Source of the DNA: a virus
IMG/VR virus record: IMGVR_UViG_3300030012_002060
Location: 1-34,614 of that record
Direction: 5' to 3' (one strand)
Length of the DNA stretch: 34,614 nt
Shown here: positions 18,998 to 26,875 of the stretch, in pieces
Position numbering within the stretch: the first letter of the stretch is position 1
Layout: every line of letters starts with the position of its first letter
The notes under the pieces: generated by a model
Databases searched by the model: none
What the model saw: only the letters and a program-made list of their open reading frames with translations
Told to the model about the DNA's origin: nothing
Made by a program: the position numbers and the translations under genes

Positions 18998-20225
18998 AAG
19001 ATTTAGAGTCCTTATTAGTGGTCGTAGATTTGGTAAAACATTTTTAACAATTATTGAGATGATGAAATACGCATCTCAACCTAATCAAACTATTTGGTAC
19101 ATTGCTCCAACTCTTAAAATGGCAAAAGAGATTTGTTGGAATGATCTAAAAGAAACTTTGAATAAATACAAATGGGTAGAAGATATAAATGAAACTACTC
19201 TTACCATAAGAATTAGAAAAACTAATAGCATCATATCACTAAAGGGAGCTGAGAACTTTGATAGTTTGAGAGGTAGTGGAATAGACTTTTTGGTTCTTGA
19301 CGAATTTGCTGACATTGACAAAAGGACTTGGTTTGAAGTTTTAAGAGCTAGTGTTGCAGATACAAAAGGCAAAGTGCTTATGTGTGGAACTCCAAGAGGT
19401 TACGGAAACTGGTCCTATGAAATGTACCTAAAAGGAAAGCATGATGACGAGTGGGAGTCTTTTCAATACACGACTCTACAAGGTGGTATTGTTACAAAAG
19501 AAGAGTTAGAACAAGCTAAACAAGATATTGACATAAGGACATTTAGACAAGAGTTTGAAGGCACTTTTGAAAATTATGCTGGTCAAGTCTATTACAATTT
19601 TCATCCTGTAGAAAGTGTCCAAGATTATAAGCTAGATTTATCAAAACCATTACATATCGGTATGGATTTTAACGTAGATCCGATGTCTTGTTGTGTAGCT
19701 CACATAGAAAAAGATAAGGTTTATTTTGTTGATGAAATAGTAATTTATTCAAGTAATACTGATGAAATGTGCCAAGAGATAAGAGATAGATATGGAAGCA
19801 AAGCTAAAATATTTGTTTATCCTGATCCTGCTTGCAAACAAAGAAAAACAAGTGCTGGAGGTAGAACTGATTTGTCTATTTTACAAAACTCTGGCTTTAA
19901 TGTTAAAGTTAAAAACAAACACACAGCAATAAGAGATCGAGTCAATAATGTAAATTCAAGACTTAAAGATTCAAATGGCGAAAGGCATATTTTCATTGGA
20001 AAAAATTTAAAAATATTGTTAAAAGGATTACAGAGACAAATTTATAAGGAAAACACAAACATTCCAGATAAAGAGGAAGGATTCGACCACATGAATGACG
20101 CTCTAGGATATTTGATAGACTATATAAAACCTTTGACTATTAAAACTCCTGGTAGTATTCCTCAAAGATGGAATCTAAAAGGAAATTATGGCGTACAGCA
20201 AAGACGAGGCACTAGATACTCATAA
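18948..20225 (+). CDS. terL: terminase large subunit
   Basis: The packaging motor, 425 residues. Walker A is SGRRFGKT (24-31), Walker B is FLVLDE (114-119) and the coupling motif is GTPR (147-150). The C-terminal nuclease domain begins near HIGMDFNVDP with the first catalytic Asp, followed by YPDPAC and HMNDALGY. Both the ATPase and nuclease parts are complete. I place the start at the ATG three codons after the first possible one because MKVNLTKPQY is the more family-like beginning; neither has a strong ribosome site. It overlaps the portal gene by 38 bases. The packaging type (cos or headful) cannot be told from sequence alone. Confidence 0.95.
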   Translation: MKVNLTKPQYRVSTSNKRFRVLISGRRFGKTFLTIIEMMKYASQPNQTIWYIAPTLKMAKEICWNDLKETLNKYKWVEDINETTLTIRIRKTNSIISLKGAENFDSLRGSGIDFLVLDEFADIDKRTWFEVLRASVADTKGKVLMCGTPRGYGNWSYEMYLKGKHDDEWESFQYTTLQGGIVTKEELEQAKQDIDIRTFRQEFEGTFENYAGQVYYNFHPVESVQDYKLDLSKPLHIGMDFNVDPMSCCVAHIEKDKVYFVDEIVIYSSNTDEMCQEIRDRYGSKAKIFVYPDPACKQRKTSAGGRTDLSILQNSGFNVKVKNKHTAIRDRVNNVNSRLKDSNGERHIFIGKNLKILLKGLQRQIYKENTNIPDKEEGFDHMNDALGYLIDYIKPLTIKTPGSIPQRWNLKGNYGVQQRRGTRYS

Positions 20226-21594
20226 AGATTATAGAGAGACAATTAATAATTGGGAGTATTTTATTAGAAGTTATAATGGTGGTTATGACTACACAATAGG
20301 TCAATACTTGAATAGATATAATCTTGAGTTAGATAACGAGTTCAATCAAAGACTTGCTAATACTCCATGCGATAATCATTGTAAAAATATTATACAAATT
20401 TATTCATCATTTCTTTTTAGAGTAAAACCATCAAGAGACTTTGGTTCTATGAGTGAAGAACCTAGTTTAGAATCATTCTTAAAAGACGCTGACCTAGAAG
20501 GTAATAGTTTTAACAACGTAATTAAACAAGCTCAAAACTATGCTTCAATCTATGGTCATTGTTTTATGATTTTAGATAAACCAACAATACAAACAAGAAC
20601 AAGGGCAGATGAACTTAATCAAGATATAAGACCTTATATTTCTATTGTGACTCCAGAAAATGTTTTGGATTGGAATTTCAAAAGAGAAGTAAATGGTAAA
20701 TATTATTTAGATTATTTAAAAATAAGAGAAGAGGTAGATAAAGATGGAGGAACGTATTTTAGAATTTGGTATCCTGATAGAATAGATACTCTTTATCAAA
20801 AAGATCAACAAGACCCTTCCGTTATAGATACTGCCGATAATCTGATTGGCAAAATACCAGCAGTTATTTTATACAATTCCAAATCGCACAAGAGAGGAAT
20901 TGGTCAATCAGACCTTACTGATATAGCTGACTTACAAAAATCAATTTACAATGAATATAGCGAAATAGAACAATTAATTAGATTAACGAATCATCCATCA
21001 TTAGTTAAGACTCCAAGTGTTAATGCAAGTGCTGGAGCTGGTGCTGTAATCGAAATGCCTGACGAGATAGAACCAAATCTTAAACCATACTTACTACAAC
21101 CATCAGGAGCTAACTTAAATGCAATTATGGATTCAATCCAACACAAAGTAGAAGCTATAAATAGAATTGCACACACAGGAGCTATTAGAACTACCAAACA
21201 ACAAGTATCAAGTGGAATAGCTTTACAAACTGAGTTTGAATTACTTAATGCTAGATTATCAGAAAAAGCTGATAATTTAGAAATAGCAGAGGAACAAATT
21301 TTTAGATTATACGCACTATTTCAAAATGTTAATTATGATGGAGAGATTAATTATCCTGATAGTTTTAACATAAGGGATTACGCTACTGACCTTCAATTTT
21401 TTTCAATGGCAAAAGCAATGAATCTACAATCTCCAACTTTTAATAAAGAAGTAGATAAAGAAATTGTAAGAGCTGTAATTGATGATGATGAAAAACTAAC
21501 ACAAGCATTTGACGAAATAGATGGTCAAGCTGAAGTAGGTCAATTCACACAAGACGAAGTTCAAGAAGAAGATGTTGAAGATGAAGATGTTTAA
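20188..21594 (+). CDS. portal protein
   Basis: A 468-residue portal, the dodecameric ring at the capsid vertex through which DNA enters and leaves. It follows the large terminase and precedes the MuF-like gene, as expected. The sequence shows the usual helical stem and wing organisation: an N-terminal NCKNIIQ-type region around 60-80, a YGHCFMILDKP strand near 120, WNFKREVNGKYYLDYLKIREE, and a long C-terminal helix QQVSSGIALQTEFELLNARL. The C-terminus is very acidic (DEVQEEDVEDEDV). GGAAATT precedes the ATG. Its stop codon lies within the left inverted repeat at 21591. Confidence 0.85.
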   Translation: MAYSKDEALDTHKDYRETINNWEYFIRSYNGGYDYTIGQYLNRYNLELDNEFNQRLANTPCDNHCKNIIQIYSSFLFRVKPSRDFGSMSEEPSLESFLKDADLEGNSFNNVIKQAQNYASIYGHCFMILDKPTIQTRTRADELNQDIRPYISIVTPENVLDWNFKREVNGKYYLDYLKIREEVDKDGGTYFRIWYPDRIDTLYQKDQQDPSVIDTADNLIGKIPAVILYNSKSHKRGIGQSDLTDIADLQKSIYNEYSEIEQLIRLTNHPSLVKTPSVNASAGAGAVIEMPDEIEPNLKPYLLQPSGANLNAIMDSIQHKVEAINRIAHTGAIRTTKQQVSSGIALQTEFELLNARLSEKADNLEIAEEQIFRLYALFQNVNYDGEINYPDSFNIRDYATDLQFFSMAKAMNLQSPTFNKEVDKEIVRAVIDDDEKLTQAFDEIDGQAEVGQFTQDEVQEEDVEDEDV

Positions 21595-21615
21595 CACTGT
21601 GATATAGTAGGTGGT
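21591..21615 (+). repeat. left arm of inverted repeat around the reverse gene
   Basis: Begins TTAACACTGTGA and continues TATAGTAGGTGGT. It is nearly the reverse complement of 22194-22220: 24 identical positions, one mismatch and two single-base gaps. Its first bases contain the portal stop codon (TAA, 21592-21594), so the repeat abuts the portal gene exactly, and its inner end stops three bases before the reverse gene's stop. Confidence 0.8.
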
Positions 21616-21617
21616 AA

Positions 21618-22172
21618 TTATTTATTTAATCGTTTAAGTTTAGCTTTATATTTTTTAAGATAGGTGTTCGCTCTTTTTATTTTTGTTTCCCACCTTAAAA
21701 TGTTTGCCTCAAACCTTTTTATCTTAATAACTTTTTTCTCATCATTAGATAATTTAGGTAAAGGTTTTGGTTTCAAAGAACCATTTAGCCAACCTGATTT
21801 TAAAACATACTCACAAATTTCTGCTTCTAAATCAGCTTGAAATTTACAATGATCAGGTAACCCTGGACTTCTCCATGAAAAAATATCATGGGCAACGTCA
21901 TGAATTAAACGTCTCCAACCATTGTGTAATGTTGATGGATTTCCACTTAAACAAACCCAAACTTTTCTAGGTCTATTATAAGTTCTTGGACTCATTTTAA
22001 CTTTTTTCCAAGTACCCAAAAACATTTTTTCTTTTTTACCAAACTTTCTAACAAGTAGCTTGTATGCTTTTTCTGCTTCCTTGTTTTCAATGTAAGGTAG
22101 TTTTTCAGGAAGGGTTGAATTTGCTTTTGAGTAAGCTACCTCCAACCCAACTTTATCACTTGTTGTTTTCAT
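21618..22172 (-). CDS. reverse-strand cassette gene, putative HDxxH zincin-like protein, 184 aa
   Basis: A 184-residue basic protein on the minus strand within an otherwise all-plus head operon. Residues 86-131 carry WRRLIHDVAHDIFSWRSPG (His91-Asp-Val-Ala-His95), then His108, an acidic helix (Asp114, Glu116, Glu118) and SGWLNGSLKPKPLPK. The HxxxH plus downstream His/Glu layout suggests a zinc-binding, zincin-like site, with Asp in the place of the usual catalytic Glu. The C-terminal ~50 residues form a basic helix (FEANILRWETKIKRANTYLKKYKAKL). I recall this family from phages and prophages as unnamed. AGGGAGG gives a good ribosome site. Flanking inverted repeats suggest a separately acquired and expressed cassette. 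Confidence 0.75.
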   Translation of the reverse strand: MKTTSDKVGLEVAYSKANSTLPEKLPYIENKEAEKAYKLLVRKFGKKEKMFLGTWKKVKMSPRTYNRPRKVWVCLSGNPSTLHNGWRRLIHDVAHDIFSWRSPGLPDHCKFQADLEAEICEYVLKSGWLNGSLKPKPLPKLSNDEKKVIKIKRFEANILRWETKIKRANTYLKKYKAKLKRLNK

Positions 22173-22193
22173 AAGAACCTCCCTGTTCTTTTA

Positions 22194-22220
22194 ACCAACC
22201 TACTATATTCACAATGTTAA
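22194..22220 (-). repeat. right arm of inverted repeat around the reverse gene
   Basis: On the minus strand this reads TTAACATTGTGAA followed by TATAGTAGGTTGGT, nearly identical to the plus-strand left arm at 21591-21615. It lies 21 bases upstream of the reverse gene's start codon, so its TATAGT could also serve as a promoter -10 element for that gene. Between 22221 and 22404 no further gene or clear signal was recognised. Confidence 0.8.
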
Positions 22221-22404
22221 ATAGCTAATTAAAAATTTATAAAAAAACTTTTAATATCCCATTATACCAAATTGACTTTTGCAAAATTTTAAGTTTTGAC
22301 GAACTTGTTGAAAAGTAGAAGGTCTAAAATTAGAGGGGTTCAAAACTAGATGCGACACAAAAACACTTTTTGCATTTTTTAGGTTTTTTTGATAAGTCAT
22401 TTTT

Positions 22405-23397
22405 ATGGCTGATAAAGTAAGACAATTCACGATATATCGAATCAAAAATTTAGATAGAGCAGAGCAAGAATATTATAGAACATTACAAAGAACTTTAGAT
22501 AAAATAGAAAATGATGTTGTTGCTTTAGCAGGTCGAGAACTACCAACACAAAAAGGAAAACTTATAGAGTTGCAAGCAGCCGTAGCGATTCGACCTAAAA
22601 TAAGAACTATCTTACAAACAGAATTTTTAGGATGGGCTGACACAGTTACTAAAAAAGGATTTAATAGACAAGCAAAACGAATCGAGAGAGCTTTTAGAAC
22701 TATTGGTAATATACCAGAGGAGTTTCTGGTCCTTACAAAAGGAGATTTAGAATTAGTTAAAAATTTAAAGCTACAAACATTTACTCAATTCAAAGATATA
22801 TCAAACACATTTACAAAAAGACTATCTGATAAGATTTATCAAGATACACTTGTTGGTAGAGAATTTGTAGAATTAGAAAAAGAATTAAGACAAACGATCA
22901 ATGGCATTTATAGTAAAACAAATGACAAAGAAGCACAAAAGCTAGTAAATTTTGTAAAAAGAAATAAAAATGTTAAGTCAATGCAATCAAGAGTTGACAA
23001 AGCAGTTGCAACTTTACAATCAAAATTTGGTAGAGATCGAGCTGGGGAAAACATGAGAAGATACTCTAGTCAATTATTGAATGATGGATTAAGAGAATTT
23101 GATGCCCAAGTTAATGCTAAAAAATCTCTTGATGCTGGTCTTACTCATGTCAAATATTTTGGAGACATAATTCCTGAAACAAGAAGGATTTGTAGAGATG
23201 TATTAAGTGGTGTATATAGAAAAAGGAAGAGTAATCTCTTCACTATTGACGAAGTGAGAAAACTATGGACTCAACAATCTTGGAGTGGCAAAAAGCCAGG
23301 AGACCCATTAGTTGTTAGAGGTGGTTATAATTGCAGACATCAATGGACTTACGTCAATCCTGATTGGTATGACGCAAATGGACAATTAATAATATAG
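22405..23397 (+). CDS. MuF-like (SPP1 gp7-type) minor head protein
   Basis: A 330-residue head morphogenesis protein. Residues 1-220 are helical; the C-terminal ~90 residues have the typical MuF signature: YFGDIIPETRRICRD, TIDEVRKLWTQQSWSGKKPGD and RGGYNCRHQW. The Cys and His of NCRH and the upstream RRICRD Cys may bind zinc. MuF proteins associate with the portal and can be ejected into the host with DNA. The gene follows the inverted-repeat cassette; in related phages it directly follows the portal, which suggests that the cassette interrupts an ancestral portal-MuF pair. Confidence 0.85.
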   Translation: MADKVRQFTIYRIKNLDRAEQEYYRTLQRTLDKIENDVVALAGRELPTQKGKLIELQAAVAIRPKIRTILQTEFLGWADTVTKKGFNRQAKRIERAFRTIGNIPEEFLVLTKGDLELVKNLKLQTFTQFKDISNTFTKRLSDKIYQDTLVGREFVELEKELRQTINGIYSKTNDKEAQKLVNFVKRNKNVKSMQSRVDKAVATLQSKFGRDRAGENMRRYSSQLLNDGLREFDAQVNAKKSLDAGLTHVKYFGDIIPETRRICRDVLSGVYRKRKSNLFTIDEVRKLWTQQSWSGKKPGDPLVVRGGYNCRHQWTYVNPDWYDANGQLII

Positions 23398-23405
23398 GAG
23401 AAAAA

Positions 23406-24113
23406 ATGTCAGAAGAACAAAAGGTTAATCAACCGCAAAATGATGCACAAGAAGTTGTGGCTAAAGAAACTAAAACTGACGAGGTAAAACAACAAAACAC
23501 ATTTACCCAAGAACAGCTTGATAACATTATCAAACAAAGACTTGAAGCTGAAAAACAAAAGCATCAAAGAATGTTAGATGAACAAAAGAAAAAAGAAGAT
23601 GAAGCTCTTAAAGAAAAGCAAGTACAAGAAGCTAAAACAAAAGCTGATCTTGAAAATTTAATGAAACAAAGAATAGCTGAAAAAGACCAAGAAATAATGA
23701 ATTACAAAGAAATGATGAAAAAAGAAAAGATAGATAATTCTTTATTGTCAGAAGCGTCTAAATACAAAGCTATTAATCCATCACAAGTAGTTGAGCTTGT
23801 TAAGAGTCAAGTAAGATTAAGTGATGACAATAGAATTGAAATACTTGATAATAATAAAAACATTAGGTATAACTCAAAAGGAGAGCTATTTACTATTGAA
23901 GATAAAGTAAAAGAGTTCCTAGATGCTAACCCACATTTCCGTCAAGGGTCTTACGCTGGAGCAGGAAGCCAGTCTAGTATCGAAGGTAAAACTGTAAAAC
24001 CTTTTAATATTCAGGATTTAGATATGAGCAATCCAGAGGATAAAAAACGATATGCAGAATATCGTAAGCAAAGAGACTCTGGACCAGTTCGTATTAATTT
24101 AAATAATAAATAA
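23406..24113 (+). CDS. capsid scaffolding protein
   Basis: A 235-residue, highly charged protein with a long Lys/Glu/Gln coiled coil between about residues 30 and 115 (FTQEQLDNIIKQRLEAEKQK onward), and a C-terminal part containing ANPHFRQGSYAG. Coiled-coil scaffolds of this shape (GP20/DUF4355 style) sit directly before the major capsid gene and direct procapsid assembly. No protease domain is seen here or nearby. It has AGGAGAAAA before its ATG, and the capsid gene follows 15 bases later. Confidence 0.8.
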   Translation: MSEEQKVNQPQNDAQEVVAKETKTDEVKQQNTFTQEQLDNIIKQRLEAEKQKHQRMLDEQKKKEDEALKEKQVQEAKTKADLENLMKQRIAEKDQEIMNYKEMMKKEKIDNSLLSEASKYKAINPSQVVELVKSQVRLSDDNRIEILDNNKNIRYNSKGELFTIEDKVKEFLDANPHFRQGSYAGAGSQSSIEGKTVKPFNIQDLDMSNPEDKKRYAEYRKQRDSGPVRINLNNK

Positions 24114-24128
24114 TAGAGGACAAAAACA

Positions 24129-24986
24129 ATGGCAAACGAAAGCACAAGTTCTACACTATCGGAACTATACACAGAGATAGTGGCAGAGGCATTGTTCGTA
24201 GCAAGTGAGAGATCAATTATGAGACCACTTGTAAGAAACTATGCTGTGACTGGTGGTGGAAAGTCAGTTGAAGTTCCAATTTACTCAGCAGTTTCAGCTG
24301 CAGCAGTATCGGAAGCATCTGATTTATCTAACACAGCGATTGACCCTACTTCAAAAACAATTACTTGTTCAGAACATGGGATAATGACAACTCTTACTGA
24401 TCTAGGTAGAAACGCAGCTCCAAGAAATGTTGCTGCAGATATTGGTAGATTATTTGGAGAAGCAATCGCAAAAAAAATAGACAAAGACTTAACTGCTCTA
24501 TTCGGTGGTTTTTCAACTACTGTTGGTTCAGCTTCAACTGCAATGTCGGCAAGTTTAATCTTCCAAGCAGTAGCGAAGTTAAGAGCAGCAGGTGTACCTG
24601 GAGAAAATTTATCTGCAGTTATCCACCCACAAGTAGCATTTGATTTAAAATCAGGTCTTACAAATACATTTGCTAACCCGAATCCAGGCGTTGGTAATGA
24701 AGCATTAAGAACTGGTCTTGTAGGTCAAATAGCTGGAGTAAATATATTTGAAACTTCAAATATGGCAGACGCATCTGGTAATGACCCTGGAACTACAGGA
24801 GATTACAAAGGTGCTGTATTCCACTCTGATGCTTTAGGTCTAGCAATGATGCAAGATCTTAAAATTGAAACTCAAAGAGATGCGAGTTTAAGAGCTGACG
24901 AGATAGTAGCAACAGCAGTTTATGGAGTTGGCGAATTAGATGACTCTAAAGGTTGTGAAGTCGAATCTGACTCATCAATCCAATAA
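24129..24986 (+). CDS. major capsid protein
   Basis: A 285-residue major capsid protein, most likely HK97-fold. It is rich in Ala, Ser, Thr and Gly with regular domain-type segments: an N-terminal helix TLSELYTEIVAEALFVASE, GKSVEVPIYSAVSA (E-loop region), TTLTDLGRNAAPRNVAADIGRLFGEAIAKKIDKDL (spine helix), and AVIHPQVAFDLK with VNIFETSNM in the A-domain. Codon use is less AT-biased than in neighbouring genes, as expected for a highly expressed gene. It follows the scaffold and is followed by a hairpin that may trim downstream transcription. Confidence 0.88.
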   Translation: MANESTSSTLSELYTEIVAEALFVASERSIMRPLVRNYAVTGGGKSVEVPIYSAVSAAAVSEASDLSNTAIDPTSKTITCSEHGIMTTLTDLGRNAAPRNVAADIGRLFGEAIAKKIDKDLTALFGGFSTTVGSASTAMSASLIFQAVAKLRAAGVPGENLSAVIHPQVAFDLKSGLTNTFANPNPGVGNEALRTGLVGQIAGVNIFETSNMADASGNDPGTTGDYKGAVFHSDALGLAMMQDLKIETQRDASLRADEIVATAVYGVGELDDSKGCEVESDSSIQ

Positions 24987-24999
24987 TAATTGGATACTT

Positions 25000-25025
25000 T
25001 GTGAGGGTGGGAGACTGCCCTCACA
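25000..25025 (+). terminator. hairpin after the major capsid gene (attenuator-like)
   Basis: TGTGAGGG (25000-25007) pairs perfectly with CCCTCACA (25018-25025) around a ten-base loop. It lies 14 bases after the capsid stop codon. No T-run follows, so full Rho-independent termination is doubtful. A partial terminator or an mRNA 3'-end stabiliser would explain higher capsid expression than the genes downstream. Confidence 0.55.
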
Positions 25026-25046
25026 TTAAAATTAAATGGAGGAATT

Positions 25047-25262
25047 ATGGACATTAGATTAACGAATGGTAAAAAAATTATTGTAAAACCAAAAAAATAC
25101 TATGAAGCTAATATAGGATTTTATCAAAGAAATGGTTTTGCTCCTGTCGATGAAGTAAAAAAAGAAATTAAAAAGGCGACAAAAAAAGACATTACTGATA
25201 AAGTAGTTAAACAAAAACCAAAGAGAAAAAAAAATGTTAAAAAAGTTAAAAAGAAAGTTTAG
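25047..25262 (+). CDS. small basic head protein, 71 aa
   Basis: A 71-residue protein with a folded-looking N-terminus (MDIRLTNGKKIIVKPKKYYEA, NIGFYQRNGFAPVDEV) and a Lys-rich C-terminal tail. It has a strong AAATGGAGGAATT ribosome-binding site. The position directly after the capsid gene is often used for head decoration or head completion proteins, but no family is recognised. The basic tail could bind packaged DNA. Its last codons overlap a possible 21-residue frame. Confidence 0.6.
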   Translation: MDIRLTNGKKIIVKPKKYYEANIGFYQRNGFAPVDEVKKEIKKATKKDITDKVVKQKPKRKKNVKKVKKKV

Positions 25263-25299
25263 AAAAATTATAAAGTGGATCGTAGGAAGTTATGGCTAA
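25234..25299 (+). CDS. possible 21-aa cationic overlapping peptide
   Basis: A short frame overlapping the end of the previous gene and the start of the next one. The product MLKKLKRKFRKIIKWIVGSYG would be a cationic amphipathic helix. Its ATG lacks a clear ribosome-binding site (only an AAGAG further upstream), and the A-rich DNA favours Lys codons in any frame, so this is a low-confidence call recorded because it bridges a gene gap. Confidence 0.2.
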   Translation: MLKKLKRKFRKIIKWIVGSYG

Positions 25300-25777
25300 T
25301 TTTACAGGAGCAGATGTAATTGTTGCTAGTGATGTAACAAAGTATCAACCTGATTGTTTTGAATTTGGTATTGCGTCAGGTTCTACAGAAGCAACTAATT
25401 TTTTTGCACAAACTACAAATGACATTTTAAGAGAATTAAGAATTAAATGGTGGCCAGTCTATAAAACAAATGTCTATACTGACATCACTGTTTTAAACAC
25501 AGAAGAGATGGATAATACCAAAGTCAATCTGGACCAATTTGAACGAGCTGGTGTTTATTTATTTCTTGGAAGATTCTTATTACCAGCGTTGACTAAATTT
25601 AGACCAGAGGCAGAAAAAGATAGATTTGAAAGAATGGGAGAATATTATATGTCAGAATATAATAAAGAATTTAGATCAATACTTGAAGATGGTGTTGAGT
25701 ATGATTCTAAACAAGATGCTTCCATTGGTGTCAATGAGAGAGAGCCGTTACACGGATTTAGAAGATTGACTAGATAA
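25292..25777 (+). CDS. head-tail connector (adaptor) protein, 161 aa
   Basis: A 161-residue protein placed between the capsid and tail-completion genes, where siphoviruses encode their head-tail adaptor (gp15/gp6 type). The sequence is mainly helical with aromatic residues (ELRIKWWPVYKTNVY, FLGRFLLPALTKFRPEAEKDRFERMGEYY). Its size fits the family. It has AGGAAG before the start and shares one base with the next gene (TAATG). The assignment is by gene order and size rather than by a diagnostic motif. Confidence 0.65.
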   Translation: MANFTGADVIVASDVTKYQPDCFEFGIASGSTEATNFFAQTTNDILRELRIKWWPVYKTNVYTDITVLNTEEMDNTKVNLDQFERAGVYLFLGRFLLPALTKFRPEAEKDRFERMGEYYMSEYNKEFRSILEDGVEYDSKQDASIGVNEREPLHGFRRLTR

Positions 25778-26235
25778 TGCTTAATGTAAGAGTAATATCT
25801 AATCAAAAGCATGTCTCAAAAAAAATAGATCAATTCTTTAGACAAATACCAAGAGCTACAGAAAAAGCAGTACAACAAGCTGGGTTTCAATTAATAGCGA
25901 TAATAAGAAAACTAACTAAACAAGGTGTTGATTTTAGGAGACGTAGATTTGCTCCATACTCTGAACAATATATTAAAAGGTTACAAAGAGAAGGTAAAAG
26001 GACTAATGTTGATTTAATTTATAGTGGAGAGATGTTAGGTTCATTAACTTCAAAAGTAAGAGGTAAAGGAAAAGCAACTGTTTTTTTTAATCGAGCAAGT
26101 ACAATGAAAAGAGCTTTATTTAATCAAGTGATGAATAGTCCAACAAGAGAGTTTTTTGGGTTTGACAAAAGGACTGAACAAATTATACAAAAACAATTTA
26201 GGAAAACTGTAGAAAAATTAATGAAAAGAGTATGA
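25777..26235 (+). CDS. tail completion / virion morphogenesis protein, 152 aa
   Basis: A 152-residue very basic protein with the pattern of the HK97 gp10/Mu gpG-type morphogenesis family: an N-terminal helix with QAGFQLIAIIRKLTKQGVDFRRRRFAPYSEQYIKRL, then VDLIYSGEMLGSLTSKV, and a C-terminal EFFGFDKRTEQIIQKQF helix. The (G)V(D/F)xxxxxFAPYSxxY and LxxSGxMLxSL landmarks are typical. These proteins join the head neck to the tail. It is coupled to the gene before (TAATG) and overlaps the terminator gene (ATGA). Confidence 0.75.
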   Translation: MLNVRVISNQKHVSKKIDQFFRQIPRATEKAVQQAGFQLIAIIRKLTKQGVDFRRRRFAPYSEQYIKRLQREGKRTNVDLIYSGEMLGSLTSKVRGKGKATVFFNRASTMKRALFNQVMNSPTREFFGFDKRTEQIIQKQFRKTVEKLMKRV

Positions 26236-26669
26236 GTGTAAGAGAAAATATAGCATCAAATGTAGCTTCAACAATAAGTGGTATTTCGAGTCCTAGTATT
26301 AAAAAGGTTACTAGACAACCATTTGATATTGATGAATTAAGCGATAAACAATACCCAGTTGTAATTGTTCAAACTAGCGAAGAGACAAGAGAAGATATTG
26401 AATTAGGAACTGGGGCAAAAACAAGGCAAGGAACTATTGACTTTGTTTTAAGTGGTTTTGTTAAAGGTGCAGAAGCAAATATTGACACAAAAAGAAATCA
26501 ATTAATCACAGCTATTGAAACTGAGCTAGAAAATGATATTACTAGAAATGGTAATGCACTTGATACACAAGTCATATCTGTGGAAACAGACGAAGGGACT
26601 CTATTCCCAGTCGGTGGGATACGGATGACTATTAGGTGTATGTACACATTTAATTCAGGAACACCGTAG
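26232..26669 (+). CDS. tail terminator protein, 145 aa
   Basis: A 145-residue protein in the position of the lambda gpU-type tail terminator, which caps the tail tube and stops its growth. The sequence has an N-terminal helix (RENIASNVASTISG), a YPVVIVQTSEE strand, a long central strand RQGTIDFVLSGFVKG, the helix RNQLITAIETELEND and a final strand GIRMTIRCMYTF. This matches the alpha/beta layout of terminators (tail-completion, minor tail Z/U type). It overlaps its upstream neighbour by four bases. The assignment is order-based plus fold impression. Confidence 0.7.
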   Translation: MSVRENIASNVASTISGISSPSIKKVTRQPFDIDELSDKQYPVVIVQTSEETREDIELGTGAKTRQGTIDFVLSGFVKGAEANIDTKRNQLITAIETELENDITRNGNALDTQVISVETDEGTLFPVGGIRMTIRCMYTFNSGTP

Positions 26670-26677
26670 GAGAAAAG

Positions 26678-26875
26678 ATGGCAAGTAAAGATAAAGTTAT
26701 TGATAAAATAGAAAAAAAAATTGATGCAATAGAAAAATTACACGATAAAGAATCTTTATTGTGTGAGGAAGTAAAAGACCTTTTAAGCGAGATTAGAGAA
26801 GATCAAGTTGAAGAGGATGAAGATTGGGATGAAGAGGATATTGAAGATGAAGATGATTCCCAAGATGATGAATAA
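26678..26875 (+). CDS. small acidic protein, 65 aa
   Basis: A 65-residue protein with a helical, amphipathic first half (KVIDKIEKKIDAIEKLHDKE) and a very acidic tail of Glu/Asp (DEDWDEEDIEDEDDSQDDE). The ribosome-binding site is AGGAGAAAAG. It lies between the tail terminator and the tail tube gene. DNA-mimic or chaperone-like functions are conceivable for such a tail, but no family is recognised. Confidence 0.6.
   Translation: MASKDKVIDKIEKKIDAIEKLHDKESLLCEEVKDLLSEIREDQVEEDEDWDEEDIEDEDDSQDDE

Noticed and set aside
21591-22220. Ordinary insertion sequence
   Set aside because: The inverted repeats are convincing, but the enclosed protein has no DDE, HUH or serine recombinase motif, so a self-moving element is not supported.
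22330-22362. GGGGTTCAAAACTAG resembling a tRNA T-loop, as a possible att site or tRNA remnant
   Set aside because: The flanking bases do not pair as a T-stem and no acceptor stem or CCA end fits. No integrase is present either.
22251-22445. Minus-strand 64-aa frame in the gap before the MuF gene, with an inner ATG giving 49 aa
   Set aside because: No ribosome-binding site, composition not convincing, and its start overlaps the MuF gene. It remains the only open frame in this gap, but is not supported.
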